Of a stretch of DNA of 64,000 bases, positions 63,415 through 64,000 are shown in pieces (positions within the stretch are counted from its first letter, which is position 1; each line of letters opens with the position of its first letter). The notes under the pieces were generated by a model. The model worked only from the letters and a program-made list of their open reading frames with translations. It was not told where the DNA came from and ran no database searches. The stretch comes from G963665085 sp963665085 (GTDB lineage Bacteria > Bacteroidota > Bacteroidia > Bacteroidales > JAAAOM01): positions 3,906,001 through 3,970,000 of the forward strand of contig CAXXXS010000001.1 of the NCBI GenBank assembly GCA_963665085.2, given 5' to 3'. Made by a program: the position numbers and the translations under genes.

Positions 63415-64000
63415 ATGAGAAATAAAATAGCACACATAATACTTCTATTACTCACAGCTCCATTATTTGCATTTTCTCAAACACCTGAAGAAATAATCGA
63501 GAAAGGCAATCAACAATATATTAATGGAGAATTTGAAGCTGCCATAGAATCCTATAAAACAGTAGTTGATTCAGGTTATGAGTCTGCAATTTTGTATTAT
63601 AACGTGGGAAATGCTTATTATAAATCAAACAGGGTTACCGAATCAATTCTTTATTATGAGAAAGCTAAACTGCTTGCTCCCAATGATGATGAGATAAACT
63701 ATAATCTTGAGCTTGCCAGGACTTTTGTTATTGATAAAATTGATGAAATACCCGAATTTTTTCTTATAACATGGGTGAAATCATTTATTGAGTTTTTTAG
63801 TGTTGACCAATGGGGATATATTAGTATCTTCTGTTTCATCATTGCCTTGATACTTGGCTTGTTTTACCTTTTTTCTCAAAAGTATTCACTAAAAAAATTG
63901 TCTTTTATTTTTGCAATTATTTTTCTTGTTATATCAATAAGTTCATTCTCTTTTGCGTCAACTCAAAAGAAACAAACCATTGAAAATACTACAGCAATAG
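63415..64000 (+). CDS. batE: BatE: TPR and SH3-like membrane protein (partial, cut by right edge)
   Basis: The frame opens at 63415 (MRNKIAHIILLLLTAPLFAFSQ) with a signal peptide and stays open to the window end. TPR repeats (EEIIEKGNQQYINGEFEAAIESY..., then AILYYNVGNAYYKSNRV) fill about residues 23-105. Two membrane helices (about 140-160 and 170-188) follow. The C-terminal SH3-like domain expected for BatE would lie beyond the window. It follows batD after 138 bp without a visible terminator and completes the Bat set. Confidence 0.88.
   Translation, partial: MRNKIAHIILLLLTAPLFAFSQTPEEIIEKGNQQYINGEFEAAIESYKTVVDSGYESAILYYNVGNAYYKSNRVTESILYYEKAKLLAPNDDEINYNLELARTFVIDKIDEIPEFFLITWVKSFIEFFSVDQWGYISIFCFIIALILGLFYLFSQKYSLKKLSFIFAIIFLVISISSFSFASTQKKQTIENTTAI

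Noticed and set aside
1..64000. tRNA, rRNA or phage genes
   Set aside because: No cloverleaf, ribosomal or phage structural sequence was recognised by reading; a tRNAscan/Infernal run would settle it.

Overview
The window is AT-rich chromosomal DNA from a free-living member of the Bacteroidota, probably close to the Bacteroidales/Marinilabiliales. Evidence for this is a type IX secretion (Por) C-terminal sorting domain, promoters with a TAnnTTTG -7 element, a complete MoxR-Bat aerotolerance-type operon, a CarboxypepD_reg-like/TonB-receptor-like outer membrane protein, two DUF1080 proteins, and LytS/LytTR and SpoIIE-type signalling proteins. I see no rRNA, tRNA, CRISPR array, prophage or intact insertion sequence.

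Layout. 1-8.7 kb (mostly minus strand): a methyltransferase-like gene cut by the left edge, a repeat-rich secreted surface protein, a SulP anion transporter, a DUF1080 protein, a small membrane protein, an MBL-fold hydrolase and a GyrI-like protein. 8.8-11.7 kb (plus): an agmatine-to-putrescine pair (deiminase plus N-carbamoylputrescine amidase), then a lipoprotein gene interrupted by an in-frame TGA. 11.8-16.3 kb (minus): a SiaA/SiaB/SiaC-like partner-switching module with a second PP2C phosphatase fused to a receiver domain. 16.5-21.4 kb: small secreted proteins, a leucine-rich-repeat protein, a C1 peptidase and an acidic protein. The intergenic DNA here is unusually rich in regulatory structure. 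21.6-31.5 kb (plus): YitT, an ankyrin/beta-barrel protein, a PAP2/ArnT-like/GT2 envelope-glycan cluster, a double-DUF1080 lipoprotein, an EamA exporter and a hybrid-type sensor kinase. 31.5-38 kb: a dead DUF6807 (PmoA) gene, a LytS/LytTR two-component pair, and a porin/periplasmic-binding/chemoreceptor set. 38-51 kb: an outer membrane receptor, AlkC, an M1 peptidase, a 7-TM protein, an LVIVD lipoprotein, a GH20/GH84-like lipoprotein and a TPR protein. 50.9-55 kb: housekeeping genes (phosphosulfolactate-synthase-like, DUF368, aroE, YfiR, truA). 55.3-64 kb: moxR, a small secreted protein, DUF58, DUF4381-like, batA, batB, batC, batD and a batE cut by the right edge.

The best candidate for something undescribed is a pair of paralogous short transcription units at about 17.84-17.92 kb and 20.90-21.00 kb. 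Each has a TGAT-N4-ATCA (CRP/FNR-type) box 64-65 bp upstream of a promoter, a U/A/G-rich body built from repeated TTTAGTTAG units, and its own intrinsic terminator. This looks like a family of regulated small RNAs. A 13-nt perfect complement to the repeated unit lies directly at the translation start of the sensor kinase gene near 30.2 kb, inside an 8-bp hairpin that holds a start codon in its loop. Two more TGAT-N4-ATCA boxes lie in tandem upstream of the porin/chemoreceptor set. Arrays of 11-bp-pitch direct repeats (CTTAAA x3 and TTAACA x3) flank a convergent gene pair at 16.5-17.6 kb. All of these were found by eye and need computational and experimental testing.
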